A stretch of DNA of 25,701 nt from Allosediminivita sp964397775 (GTDB taxonomy: Bacteria > Pseudomonadota > Alphaproteobacteria > Rhodobacterales > Rhodobacteraceae). A model generated the notes under the pieces. That model worked only from the letters and a program-made list of their open reading frames with translations, was not told where the DNA came from and did no database searches. The stretch is taken from contig CAYNKL010000053.1 in assembly GCA_964397775.1 (NCBI GenBank), positions 1-25,701 of the forward strand, written 5' to 3'. The stretch's first letter is position 1, and each line of letters starts with the position of its first letter. Of this stretch, positions 8,147 through 15,745 are shown piece by piece. The translations under genes were made by a program, and so were the position numbers.

Positions 8147-8150
<4 letters not shown>
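7323..8150 (-). CDS. NlpC/P60 (C40) cysteine endopeptidase with SH3-like domains
   Basis: 275-aa peptidase predicted to cleave gamma-D-Glu-diaminopimelate bonds in cell-wall peptides. Residues about 25-150 form two SH3b-like barrels; residues about 155-275 form the NlpC/P60 domain. Catalytic Cys181 lies in GIDCSG, the base His228 in GHVGWV, and a third polar residue in the LLHANAHH segment (about 239-245). PYLWGGNS (168-175) is the usual lead-in. The TTG at 8150 is preferred as start because MSDRRLTPANGR matches the family N-terminus and TTGA overlaps the aminopeptidase stop; the ATG at residue 21 would remove conserved sequence. There is no signal peptide, so cytosolic muropeptide recycling (YkfC-like) is inferred. 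The upstream M17 aminopeptidase fits this role. Confidence 0.88.
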
Positions 8151-9532
<1,382 letters not shown>

Positions 9533-9537
9533 GGGCA

Positions 9538-9542
9538 CTCCT
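9538..9542 (-). promoter_or_regulatory. Ribosome binding site of the M17 aminopeptidase
   Basis: AGGAG on the minus strand, five bases upstream of the ATG at 9532. It decides the start, because the competing in-frame GTG at 9538 lies within it. Confidence 0.7.
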
Positions 9543-9581
9543 GGCTACTCGGACGCCACAGACCTACGCCGCCGGTGTCGA

Positions 9582-9602
9582 CCGGGCAAGTGGATTGCCC
9601 GG
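9582..9602. terminator. Hairpin between HPt-like gene and aminopeptidase gene
   Basis: A perfect 8-bp inverted repeat CCGGGCAA / TTGCCCGG with a 5-base loop lies about 20 bases past the HPt-like stop on the minus strand. There is no U-run, so it would be an attenuating or Rho-assisted structure rather than a classical intrinsic terminator. Confidence 0.45.
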
Positions 9603-9623
9603 CGCCGCGGAGCCGGCACGCGT

Positions 9624-10022
9624 TTAGCCGGGCATGTCCTGCAGGTCGCAGAGCGCGGTCAGCGCCCCCTCGCCCACCCGCGACAAGCGCGCCAGCGTGG
9701 CCGCCTGCGCGACCGGATCGCCCATCTCGATGCAGGTCATGGCATCGCGCGCCACGCGCGCGAGAACCCGGAGGCCGATCTGTTCGGCAATGGCCGCCAG
9801 CCCGCGCAGGGACTTGTGCAGATCCTCGACCGTGCCGGAGCCGGCGAGGTCGTGCATCTGGCAGAGGCGGAGCGAAAGCTCCTCCATCGCGCGACACATC
9901 ATGTCTTCGGCCATGTGCGGCCCGAGTTCGTCACAAAGCGCCTGGACGGCCACAGTATCGAGCTGCGGTCGTTCCTTGGGCGCAAGCAGGATTACCCCGT
10001 TCACTTCGTTCCCCAATCTCAT
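9624..10022 (-). CDS. HPt-like small protein (hypothetical)
   Basis: 132-aa mostly alpha-helical protein, probably cytosolic. The segment LHKSLRGLAAIAEQIGL resembles the phospho-accepting helix of histidine phosphotransfer (HPt) domains, where a His is followed by a K-G/S-L-like pattern and a nearby IG[AL] turn. It would then relay phosphate between response regulators. No kinase or receiver gene is adjacent. The ATG at 10022 is taken as start. A GTG at 10004 with GGGGA a few bases upstream is a credible alternative and would shorten the protein by six residues. The HPt call rests on helix pattern alone; a non-phosphorylated helical protein is possible. Confidence 0.65.
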   Translation of the reverse strand: MRLGNEVNGVILLAPKERPQLDTVAVQALCDELGPHMAEDMMCRAMEELSLRLCQMHDLAGSGTVEDLHKSLRGLAAIAEQIGLRVLARVARDAMTCIEMGDPVAQAATLARLSRVGEGALTALCDLQDMPG

Positions 10023-10118
10023 TCATTCGTCCCACCGGGGCGCAGCCTGGCAGCCGCAGGTTCCCATTTCGTTAGACCCGACGCGGGTTTTTTCTCGAAT
10101 TTCGTGCAAGGCCGGTCT

Positions 10119-10135
10119 AGATCACCGGGTGATCT
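10119..10135. promoter_or_regulatory. Palindrome upstream of carbonic anhydrase gene
   Basis: Perfect inverted repeat AGATCAC-CGG-GTGATCT (7-3-7) located 23 bases before the carbonic anhydrase ATG. It could be an operator or a leader hairpin close to the ribosome binding site. No regulator is identified. Confidence 0.45.
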
Positions 10136-10158
10136 TCTGAGCACACGGAGAGACCCGC

Positions 10159-10818
10159 ATGCAGCACGCGCGCCCACTGCCCACCTACCTCGTCCAGCGC
10201 TACCTTGGGTGGAAGGCCACCACCTACAAGGAAAACCGCGCCTGGTACCGCCGTCTGGCCTCGGAAGGGCAGCGCCCGCGCGCGATGGTCATCGCCTGTT
10301 GCGACAGCCGCGTGCAGGTCACCTCGATCTTCGGCGCCGACCAAGGCGAGTTCTTTGTGCACCGCAACATCGCCAACCTCGTCCCGCCCTACGAGCCCGA
10401 CGGCCAGCAGCACGGCACCTCGGCGGCAGTGGAATACGCCGTCACCTCGCTCAAGGTGGCGCATCTGATCGTGCTGGGCCATTCCCAGTGCGGCGGCGTG
10501 AAGGGGTGCCTGGACATGTGCCAGGGCCGCGCGCCTGAGCTCGAGGAAACGACAAGCTTCGTGGGCCGCTGGATGGACATCCTGCGCCCTGGCGTGGAAA
10601 CGATCAACAGCCTGCCCGAGGACCAGCAGACCGAAGCGCTGGAAAAGGAAGCGGTGCTGACCTCGCTGCGCAATCTGATGACCTTCCCCTTCGTCGCCAA
10701 GGCGGTCGAGGAAGATGAACTGACGTTGCACGGCACCTGGACCACCATCGGCGAAGGCGGGCTCGAGGCCTACGATCCGGCAAGCGGGCATTTCCGGCCG
10801 GTCAACCCGACCGAGTGA
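10159..10818 (+). CDS. Beta-class carbonic anhydrase
   Basis: 219-aa zinc enzyme interconverting CO2 and bicarbonate in the cytosol. Zinc ligands are visible: Cys48 in ACCDSRV, then His108 and Cys111 in GHSQCGGV. The catalytic Asp49/Arg51 dyad is in CDSR. FVHRNIANLVPP (66-77) is the usual dimer/active-site stretch, and length matches bacterial beta enzymes. CGGAGAG at 10145-10151 serves as ribosome binding site before the ATG at 10159. The gene is divergent from the HPt-like gene, and a 17-base palindrome lies in its leader. Its 3' end overlaps the convergent hypothetical gene by 17 bases. Confidence 0.95.
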   Translation: MQHARPLPTYLVQRYLGWKATTYKENRAWYRRLASEGQRPRAMVIACCDSRVQVTSIFGADQGEFFVHRNIANLVPPYEPDGQQHGTSAAVEYAVTSLKVAHLIVLGHSQCGGVKGCLDMCQGRAPELEETTSFVGRWMDILRPGVETINSLPEDQQTEALEKEAVLTSLRNLMTFPFVAKAVEEDELTLHGTWTTIGEGGLEAYDPASGHFRPVNPTE

Positions 10819-11149
10819 ACCCCCGGCACGGCGTGTGCGCGTGGCCCGCAAGGCCCGCCAGCGGCGGGCCGAGCCGTCGGCTAAGGCGGGAAAGCGGCGC
10901 GCCGAGATCCTCGGCGGTGCAGAGCATCCGGCCCTTCCGGTCCAGCACCACGAGGTGATCCTCGCGCAGCGCGACGGCGTAGCCCCGCGTGCGCAGTGCC
11001 TCGGCAAGCCCCGACCAGGACAGCGCTTCGTCGAACATCGGAGCGATCGACCTGCGCAGGGCGTCGCCGGCTTCGGAGCGAGGCGCGTCGATGGGCGCAG
11101 GTGTCCGGGTGAGGGGGCGGAACGCGAAACCGCGAAGTGTCGGCAACAT
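10802..11149 (-). CDS. Hypothetical protein, 115 aa
   Basis: Small basic protein I cannot assign. The central part (about residues 30-90) reads like a compact alpha/beta unit: an amphipathic helix SWSGLAEALRTRGYAVAL, then strands HLVVLDRKGRMLCTAEDLG, then LSRLSRRLG. Similar small proteins (a helix, then REDHLVVLD-like strands, then a Cys-containing LG turn) are familiar from Rhodobacteraceae genomes, but no function is known to me. The ATG at 11149 has AAGG eight bases upstream. A longer frame starting at 11269 exists but its extra N-terminus looks non-coding. Its end overlaps the carbonic anhydrase end in convergent orientation. Confidence 0.6.
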   Translation of the reverse strand: MLPTLRGFAFRPLTRTPAPIDAPRSEAGDALRRSIAPMFDEALSWSGLAEALRTRGYAVALREDHLVVLDRKGRMLCTAEDLGAPLSRLSRRLGPPLAGLAGHAHTPCRGFTRSG

Positions 11150-11279
11150 GGAAAGCACCTTGGCTGAGGGCTTCGGTCGGACCGGATGCGAAGCGCCAAA
11201 TGTGATTGCGGACTGCCGGCGAGAGGGGAACCGGCAGCCCGCGGTACGCCGGAACGCCAGCACAGGCATTCCGAAAGGA

Positions 11280-11296
11280 CGGGCCCAGCGGGCCCG
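11280..11296 (-). terminator. Probable terminator of the 42-aa ORF
   Basis: Perfect GC stem CGGGCCC-AGC-GGGCCCG starts 12 bases after the small-ORF stop on the minus strand. It is followed in that direction by GTCCTTTC, a weak U-rich tract. Position and structure fit an intrinsic terminator. Confidence 0.5.
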
Positions 11297-11307
11297 CCGA
11301 CCGAATG

Positions 11308-11436
11308 TCAGGCGAAAACGAAGCTGAGCCAGCTTCGCCGGGGCGGCGCCGGGCGTGCGCTGCGGGGCAGAAGGTCACGTTCGAAGGCGGTCAGGGCCGC
11401 GACCCTGCGGGCGCGAGCGAGTTCAACGAAGGTCAT
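11308..11436 (-). CDS. Small protein, 42 aa (unrecognised)
   Basis: A short frame on the minus strand encoding a 42-aa, strongly basic peptide: MTFVELARARRVAALTAFER at the N-terminus, a Pro/Arg-rich middle, and a hydrophobic aromatic end (SWLSFVFA). AAGGA lies eight bases before the ATG at 11436; a second ATG at 11442 is too close to it. A GC hairpin follows the stop. Shine-Dalgarno, compact frame and terminator together argue for a real gene. Function is unknown; its size and basic N-terminal helix recall DUF1127-like small proteins, but I see no convincing match. Confidence 0.45.
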   Translation of the reverse strand: MTFVELARARRVAALTAFERDLLPRSARPAPPRRSWLSFVFA

Positions 11437-11575
11437 GGGCATCGTCCTTGAGCGTGGGGCCGAGAGAGTTTCCAGCCTGTTTCGGGAACATGTCCCGGTG
11501 ACGACCTTTCTATGGGATGCCCTGTCTCGCGCCCAGCGTACCAGCGGATAGTCCGCAAGCGCAGCCGGTCAGGGG

Positions 11576-11598
11576 CCGCTATCCCTTCGGATAGGCGG
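11576..11598. other. Hairpin in the ohr / small-ORF divergent region
   Basis: CCGC-TATCC / GGATA-(G)-GCGG forms a 9-bp stem with one bulge and a CTTC loop, in the non-coding stretch between the small ORF and ohr. It may be a terminator, a 5' UTR element of the minus-strand transcript, or part of an sRNA. Confidence 0.35.
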
Positions 11599-11636
11599 TC
11601 CGGCCTCCGCCCCGATGACAAGGGTGTGAGGCGGGC

Positions 11637-11669
11637 TTTCCAAATTTAAATTGCGCACAATATAATTTG
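11637..11669 (+). promoter_or_regulatory. ohr promoter with overlapping OhrR-type operator
   Basis: A perfect -10 box TATAAT (11661-11666) lies 18 bases after a TTTCCA -35-like element (11637-11642). Superimposed is an AT-rich dyad: outer CAAATT (11641-11646) / AATTTG (11664-11669) and inner ATTG (11650-11653) / CAAT (11658-11661). OhrR repressors bind AT-rich inverted repeats over the ohr promoter, and the ohrR gene is two genes downstream of this site. Repressor binding here would block RNA polymerase until organic peroxide oxidises OhrR. Confidence 0.65.
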
Positions 11670-11682
11670 ACGAAACCAGACA

Positions 11683-11688
11683 AAGGAG
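11683..11688 (+). promoter_or_regulatory. ohr ribosome binding site
   Basis: AAGGAG, seven bases before the ohr ATG; one of the strongest Shine-Dalgarno sequences in the window. Confidence 0.8.
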
Positions 11689-11695
11689 CCTACCC

Positions 11696-12121
11696 ATGTC
11701 CACCGTCTACACAGCCCGCGCCGAAGCCGTCGGCGGCCGCCACGGCACCGTCAAGACCGATGACGGTCTGCTGGATCTTCAGCTTGCCATCCCGAAGGAA
11801 ATGGGCGGCAAGGGTGGCGCCACGAACCCCGAGCAGCTTTTCGCCGCCGGCTATGCCGCCTGTTTCGAGAACGCCGTGATCATGGTCGCCAAGAAACATG
11901 ATGCCAAGGTCGGTGACCGCAACGTGGGCGTGTCCTCCGAAGTGGGGATTGGCCCGAACGAATCGGGCGGTTTCCAGCTGGCGGTGAAGCTCGACGTCAC
12001 GATCTCGGGCGTGTCGCAGGAGCAGGCCGAGGAAATCGTCGCCTCCGCACACAAGACCTGCCCCTATTCCAACGCCGTGGTCGGCAATGTGGACGTGGAG
12101 ATTGCGGTCACCGCGAAATGA
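11696..12121 (+). CDS. ohr: Organic hydroperoxide resistance protein (Ohr)
   Basis: 141-aa thiol peroxidase of the Ohr/OsmC family that reduces organic and fatty-acid hydroperoxides in the cytosol. Family knowledge: it uses a reactive/resolving cysteine pair, recycled by lipoylated partners. Both cysteines are visible: Cys56 in AACFENA and Cys122 in TCPYSNA, with the conserved NPEQLFAAGYA helix (44-54). Length and the VYTARAEAVGGRHG start are typical. It is preceded by a strong ribosome binding site and a palindromic promoter, and followed 15 bases later by a MarR-type regulator with the sensing cysteine. The pair is therefore a self-contained peroxide-inducible unit. Confidence 0.97.
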   Translation: MSTVYTARAEAVGGRHGTVKTDDGLLDLQLAIPKEMGGKGGATNPEQLFAAGYAACFENAVIMVAKKHDAKVGDRNVGVSSEVGIGPNESGGFQLAVKLDVTISGVSQEQAEEIVASAHKTCPYSNAVVGNVDVEIAVTAK

Positions 12122-12136
12122 CCCACATGGACCGGC

Positions 12137-12580
12137 ATGGATGACGAAAACGATCCCCTTCGGCTCGACCGGCAGATCTGCTTCCCGCTCTATGCCGCGT
12201 CCAACCGGCTGACACGGGCCTACCGGCCGATCCTCGACCGGCTGGGCCTGACATATGCGCAGTACCTGGTGATGCTGGTGCTGTGGGAAGAGGCCCCGCA
12301 GAGCGTCGGGTCCATCGGCGCGCGGCTGCATCTCGACAGCGGCACGCTGACGCCGCTTCTCAAGCGGCTCGAGGCGGCGGGGCTGATCACCCGCCGCCGT
12401 GACACCGAGGACGAGCGGAGGCTGATCGTGGCCCCGACCGAAGCTGGCGCCGCACTGCGCGCCGAGGCGCAAGATGTGCCTATGTCGCTCTGCGAGGCGC
12501 TTGGCCTGACCGTGGACGAGATGCGCGAGCTTGCCGGCGCCGTCGGCACCGTGACCCGCCTGCTGCGGCGCGACACCTGA
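12137..12580 (+). CDS. ohrR: MarR-family peroxide-sensing repressor OhrR
   Basis: 147-aa winged-helix repressor. The N-terminal QICFPLYA places a reactive cysteine at residue 15, the hallmark sensing Cys of OhrR proteins. SIGARLHLDSGTLTPLLKRL (about 63-82) covers the recognition helix, and RRRDTEDERRLIV (about 90-102) is the wing. The start at 12137 has only a weak ribosome binding site, so translation may depend on read-through coupling from ohr, 15 bases upstream. It should repress the palindromic promoter at 11637-11669. Other cysteine positions and two-Cys behaviour cannot be settled by eye. Confidence 0.93.
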   Translation: MDDENDPLRLDRQICFPLYAASNRLTRAYRPILDRLGLTYAQYLVMLVLWEEAPQSVGSIGARLHLDSGTLTPLLKRLEAAGLITRRRDTEDERRLIVAPTEAGAALRAEAQDVPMSLCEALGLTVDEMRELAGAVGTVTRLLRRDT

Positions 12581-12664
12581 GCATCTTTCCGTATCCGCCG
12601 ACTTGAGCGTTGCCTCCGGATAAGCGAGAGCTTGCGACGGAGACACCGTGCAGGGAGAGGCGGG

Positions 12665-13564
12665 ATGAGCGAACCGCACGAATGGGACGAGACGACATGG
12701 CGCGGCCTTGTCGACCGGGTCCGCGCCGGACGCAGCCTGCTGCCCGCGACATGGCCCGGCGGTGCGCGTTGTGCCGTGGCGCTGAGCTTCGACAGCGATC
12801 ACGAGACCAACGAGCTGCGCGATGGCGCGGAGTCCATCGCTCGGCTGAGCTGGGGCGAGTATGGCGCGCGTCGGGGCATTCCCCGCATCAAGAAAGTGCT
12901 CGACCGCCACGGCGCGCGGGCCAGCTTCTTCGTGCCCGCAGTCTCGGCGCTGCTGCACCCTGAGGAACAGGAAATGCTCGTCTCCGAAGGGCACGAGATC
13001 GGGCTGCACGGCTGGATTCACGAGCGCAACACCGCAATTCCCGGCGATGCCGAGCGGGACCTGATGCTGCGCGCGGCCGACACGCTGGAGAAGATCACCG
13101 GCGTCCGTCCCCAGGGCATGCGCACGCCGGCGTGGGACTATTCCCCGGTGACGCTCAAGATCGCGCGCGAACTAGGGTTGCTCTACGACAGCTCGCTTTT
13201 TGCCGATGACGATCCTTACGAGATCCTCGATCACGGCGACCCCACCGGCATCGTCGAGCTGCCGGTGGAGTGGATCCGCGACGATGCCGTCTATTTCATG
13301 ATGAACCGCTCCGGCGCCCAGCGCCCCTACACCCCGCCCGAGGATGTGCTCGACATCTTCCGGCGCGAGTTCGAGGGCGCCTATGCCGAGGGCGGGCTGT
13401 TCCTGCTGACCATGCATCCGCATATCACCGGCTACCGGTCGCGGATTTTCATTCTAGATGAACTGCTGTCCCATATCGGGGCCAAGGGCGATTGCTGGAT
13501 CGCCACACATGCCGAAATCGCGCGCTACTGCGCCGAACAGGCCGGACTGGAGACACTCTCATGA
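12665..13564 (+). CDS. Polysaccharide deacetylase-like (NodB homology) amidohydrolase
   Basis: 299-aa cytosolic metal-dependent hydrolase of carbohydrate esterase family 4-like fold, without signal peptide. Seen: SFDSDHE (41-47) with acid/metal residues Asp43 and Asp45, the His pair GLHGWIHE with His115 and His119, RTPAW (153-157), and a late TMHPH with His251. The FDxDxE form and the HGWIHE motif are closer to PuuE/HpPgdA-like members (allantoinase, cyclic-imide hydrolase, peptidoglycan deacetylase homologues) than to extracellular chitin deacetylases. The ATG at 12665 is preceded by GGGAGAGG (12653-12660). Its stop overlaps the isoaspartyl peptidase start (ATGA). The substrate could be an imide or amide on the same pathway as that peptidase; this is inference. 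Confidence 0.85.
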   Translation: MSEPHEWDETTWRGLVDRVRAGRSLLPATWPGGARCAVALSFDSDHETNELRDGAESIARLSWGEYGARRGIPRIKKVLDRHGARASFFVPAVSALLHPEEQEMLVSEGHEIGLHGWIHERNTAIPGDAERDLMLRAADTLEKITGVRPQGMRTPAWDYSPVTLKIARELGLLYDSSLFADDDPYEILDHGDPTGIVELPVEWIRDDAVYFMMNRSGAQRPYTPPEDVLDIFRREFEGAYAEGGLFLLTMHPHITGYRSRIFILDELLSHIGAKGDCWIATHAEIARYCAEQAGLETLS

Positions 13565-14490
13565 GCGGATATTCCCTTGCCATTCACGGCGGCGCCGGAA
13601 CCATCCTGAAATCGAAGATGACGCCCGAGCGGGAGGCCGCCTATCGCGCCGGTCTTTCCACGGCGCTCGAGGCCGGCGAGGCCGTGCTGCGCGACGGCGG
13701 CAGCGCGATGGATGCCGTCGAGGCCGCGGTCTGCGCGCTCGAGGACGAGCCGCTGTTCAACTCCGGGCGCGGGGCGGTCTATACCAGCGCCGGCGCGCAG
13801 GAGATGGATGCCTGCGTCATGGACGGGCGCAACCGCAGCGCTGGCGCCGTGGCCGGCATCTTCGGACCGAAGAACCCCATCCTGCTGGCCCGCGCGGTGA
13901 TGCAGCGCACGCCGCACGTGCTGCTGATCGGGCCGCGCGCGCTAGAACTGGCGCAGGAGGCCGGGCTCGAGTTCGGCGACCGCGACTACTTCTTCGACCA
14001 GAAGCGCTGGGACGCCCTGCAAAAGACGCTTGAGATGCGCGAAAGCGGCGAAGAGGATGACGACCCCGCCCGCCGCCACGGCACGGTCGGCGCCGTGGCC
14101 CGCGACCGCGACGGCAACCTTGCAGCGGCCACCTCGACCGGCGGCATGACCGCCAAGATGCCCGGCCGCATCGGCGACACGCCGATCCCCGGGGCCGGCA
14201 CCTTCGCCGACAACGCCACCTGCGCCGTCTCGGCCACCGGCCATGGCGAGGTCTTCATCCGCTACACCGCGGGGGCCGAGATCGCGGCCCGGATGCGCCA
14301 CCTGGGTGAAACGCTCGAGCAGGCCGCCCGCCACGTGGTGATGGAGGATCTTGCGCCTAATGATGGTTCGGGGGGGCTCGTCGCCGTGGATTCGCAAGGC
14401 AACGTCACGCTGCCCTTCAACTGCGAAGGCATGTACCGCGGCAGCGTCCGCGAAGGCAGCGACCCGGAGACCGCCATCTACGCGGAGTGA
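13561..14490 (+). CDS. iaaA: Isoaspartyl peptidase / plant-type L-asparaginase (Ntn hydrolase)
   Basis: 309-aa N-terminal-nucleophile hydrolase made as a precursor that self-cleaves before Thr175 in RRHGTVGAVA. The beta-subunit N-terminal Thr then attacks beta-aspartyl peptides or asparagine. Also visible: the N-terminal HGGAGT (9-14), FNSGRGAVYT (66-75), the substrate-binding TSTGG (191-195) and GRIGDTPIPGAG (202-213). Length matches IaaA-type enzymes. The start overlaps the deacetylase-like gene stop, so the two are a translationally coupled pair. It hydrolyses isoaspartyl dipeptides arising from protein damage or cyanophycin-like polymers. The choice between asparaginase and isoaspartyl peptidase emphasis cannot be made from sequence alone. 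Confidence 0.93.
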   Translation: MSGYSLAIHGGAGTILKSKMTPEREAAYRAGLSTALEAGEAVLRDGGSAMDAVEAAVCALEDEPLFNSGRGAVYTSAGAQEMDACVMDGRNRSAGAVAGIFGPKNPILLARAVMQRTPHVLLIGPRALELAQEAGLEFGDRDYFFDQKRWDALQKTLEMRESGEEDDDPARRHGTVGAVARDRDGNLAAATSTGGMTAKMPGRIGDTPIPGAGTFADNATCAVSATGHGEVFIRYTAGAEIAARMRHLGETLEQAARHVVMEDLAPNDGSGGLVAVDSQGNVTLPFNCEGMYRGSVREGSDPETAIYAE

Positions 14491-14506
14491 CCGGCCCAAC
14501 GGCCGG
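14491..14506 (+). terminator. Short hairpin after isoaspartyl peptidase stop
   Basis: CCGGCC-CAAC-GGCCGG directly follows the TGA. It has no U-run but likely contributes to 3' end formation together with the next hairpin. Confidence 0.4.
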
Positions 14507-14519
14507 CGCCGTCGCACCA

Positions 14520-14551
14520 CCCGGATGCGGGCATGCCCTGCCCCATCCGGG
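14520..14551. terminator. Bidirectional hairpin between convergent genes
   Basis: CCCGGATG (14520-14527) pairs with CATCCGGG (14544-14551). The inner GGGCATGCCC (14529-14538) is itself palindromic. It lies exactly between the converging isoaspartyl peptidase and glycosyltransferase genes, suggesting shared termination. Confidence 0.5.
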
Positions 14552-14563
14552 CCCACGGCAGGA

Positions 14564-15745
14564 TCAGGCGATCGTGGCCTTGCCCTGGCAGTCCTGTTTG
14601 CGGCTGTAGGGTGTATCAAGAAGCCGAAGGTAGAACTCCTCGAGCTTGGCGCCCCGCTCGGAGGCGCAGAACCGGTCGCGCGCCGTATCGTATGCAGCGA
14701 TGGACATGGCCTCGATCCGATCCCGGTCCGCCATGAGCTCTCTGAGGTGCGCCAGAATCCCGTCGCCCACATCCGCCGCGGTCTCGAGCAGGATCCGCGA
14801 ATACTCGTCCCCATCGTGGTCGTGTTTCCAGAGCGGCGCCCAGACACCGTTCGCATTGACCGGCACATCGACGAGGAACCCGGTCTCGCCGTGCGAGATC
14901 AGCTCGGGCAGCGCACAGCAGGCGGTGCCGATGACCGGAACGCCCATCGCATAGGATTCGATGACCGAATATCCGTAGGTGTCCGACAAGGTCGGCAGCA
15001 GGCTCACGTCGACGGTGCTCATGAGGGACAGGAGTTCCTCGTTGGCCATCTTGCCGTGGTGATGCACGTTCGGCAGGTCCATTGCCGAAAGCAGATCCTC
15101 GGCGAAGTCGAGATTGCTGGGGTCGGTCCAGACGCCGCTGCCCGCGCTCATCGTCATGTCGGATACGATGTGGAATTCGATCGGCAGCCCCTCGTCATGG
15201 GCTCTGCGGGCCGCATGAAGAACGGAAAGCCCCCCTTTGCGCATGAAATGCCCGCCCACAAAAATGCATCGCAGGACCTTTTCCTCGCGACGGTCCTGCC
15301 TTGGTCGGGTCTCCGGCACTTGGATATTGGGGTGGATCGGATTCGTCAGCTTTTCCTGAAGCAGATCGAAGTAGGGACCGTCGCGGTGCTGATTGAGAAA
15401 CAATCCTCGCGCGAAGTTCGAGATCGGCACAATCGCCCGGCACTTGGGATCGACCAATCGCCTGGTAAAGAAGCGGAAGGCGGCGCTGTCCTCGTAGCCG
15501 AAGAGGCGCGGAAGATGGCTTTCGAAGGTGATGACGAAGGGGCGGGGACCGACCGGAATGCGGTTGAACGTGGCGACGAGATCCGCGTCAAACGTCGGCG
15601 TGAAAAGCGCCACCTCGAGCGGCGTCCAGAGCTTGTGGGCCGGAAGCCACTTCCGCGTAATGAGGCGAACGTTCGTCGGGGTTCTGGGCGTGTTGAACTG
15701 CGCAGGATACCCGTACGGTCGCAGAACTTTCGGGGATCGTGTCAT
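14564..15745 (-). CDS. Glycosyltransferase, GT-B fold (GT4-like)
   Basis: 393-aa predicted retaining glycosyltransferase using a nucleotide-sugar donor at the cytosolic face. The C-terminal domain shows FVGGHFMRKGG (162-172), the donor-binding turn of GT4 enzymes, and SDTYGYSVIESYAMGVPVI (254-272), the E-containing nucleotide-sugar signature. The N-terminal acceptor domain is divergent. The ATG at 15745 has only a weak ribosome binding site. It is the first gene of the polysaccharide cluster and is transcribed toward the shared hairpin. Acceptor and donor are unknown; no membrane segment is seen. Confidence 0.85.
   Translation of the reverse strand: MTRSPKVLRPYGYPAQFNTPRTPTNVRLITRKWLPAHKLWTPLEVALFTPTFDADLVATFNRIPVGPRPFVITFESHLPRLFGYEDSAAFRFFTRRLVDPKCRAIVPISNFARGLFLNQHRDGPYFDLLQEKLTNPIHPNIQVPETRPRQDRREEKVLRCIFVGGHFMRKGGLSVLHAARRAHDEGLPIEFHIVSDMTMSAGSGVWTDPSNLDFAEDLLSAMDLPNVHHHGKMANEELLSLMSTVDVSLLPTLSDTYGYSVIESYAMGVPVIGTACCALPELISHGETGFLVDVPVNANGVWAPLWKHDHDGDEYSRILLETAADVGDGILAHLRELMADRDRIEAMSIAAYDTARDRFCASERGAKLEEFYLRLLDTPYSRKQDCQGKATIA

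Noticed and set aside
11433..11621. 62-codon minus-strand frame in the ohr upstream region
   Set aside because: No ribosome binding site, no recognisable composition, and it overlaps hairpins; the 42-aa frame beside it is better supported.
13561..14490. Linking the isoaspartyl peptidase to the amino-sugar operon
   Set aside because: It lies about 8 kb away with many unrelated genes and strand changes between; no shared regulation is visible.
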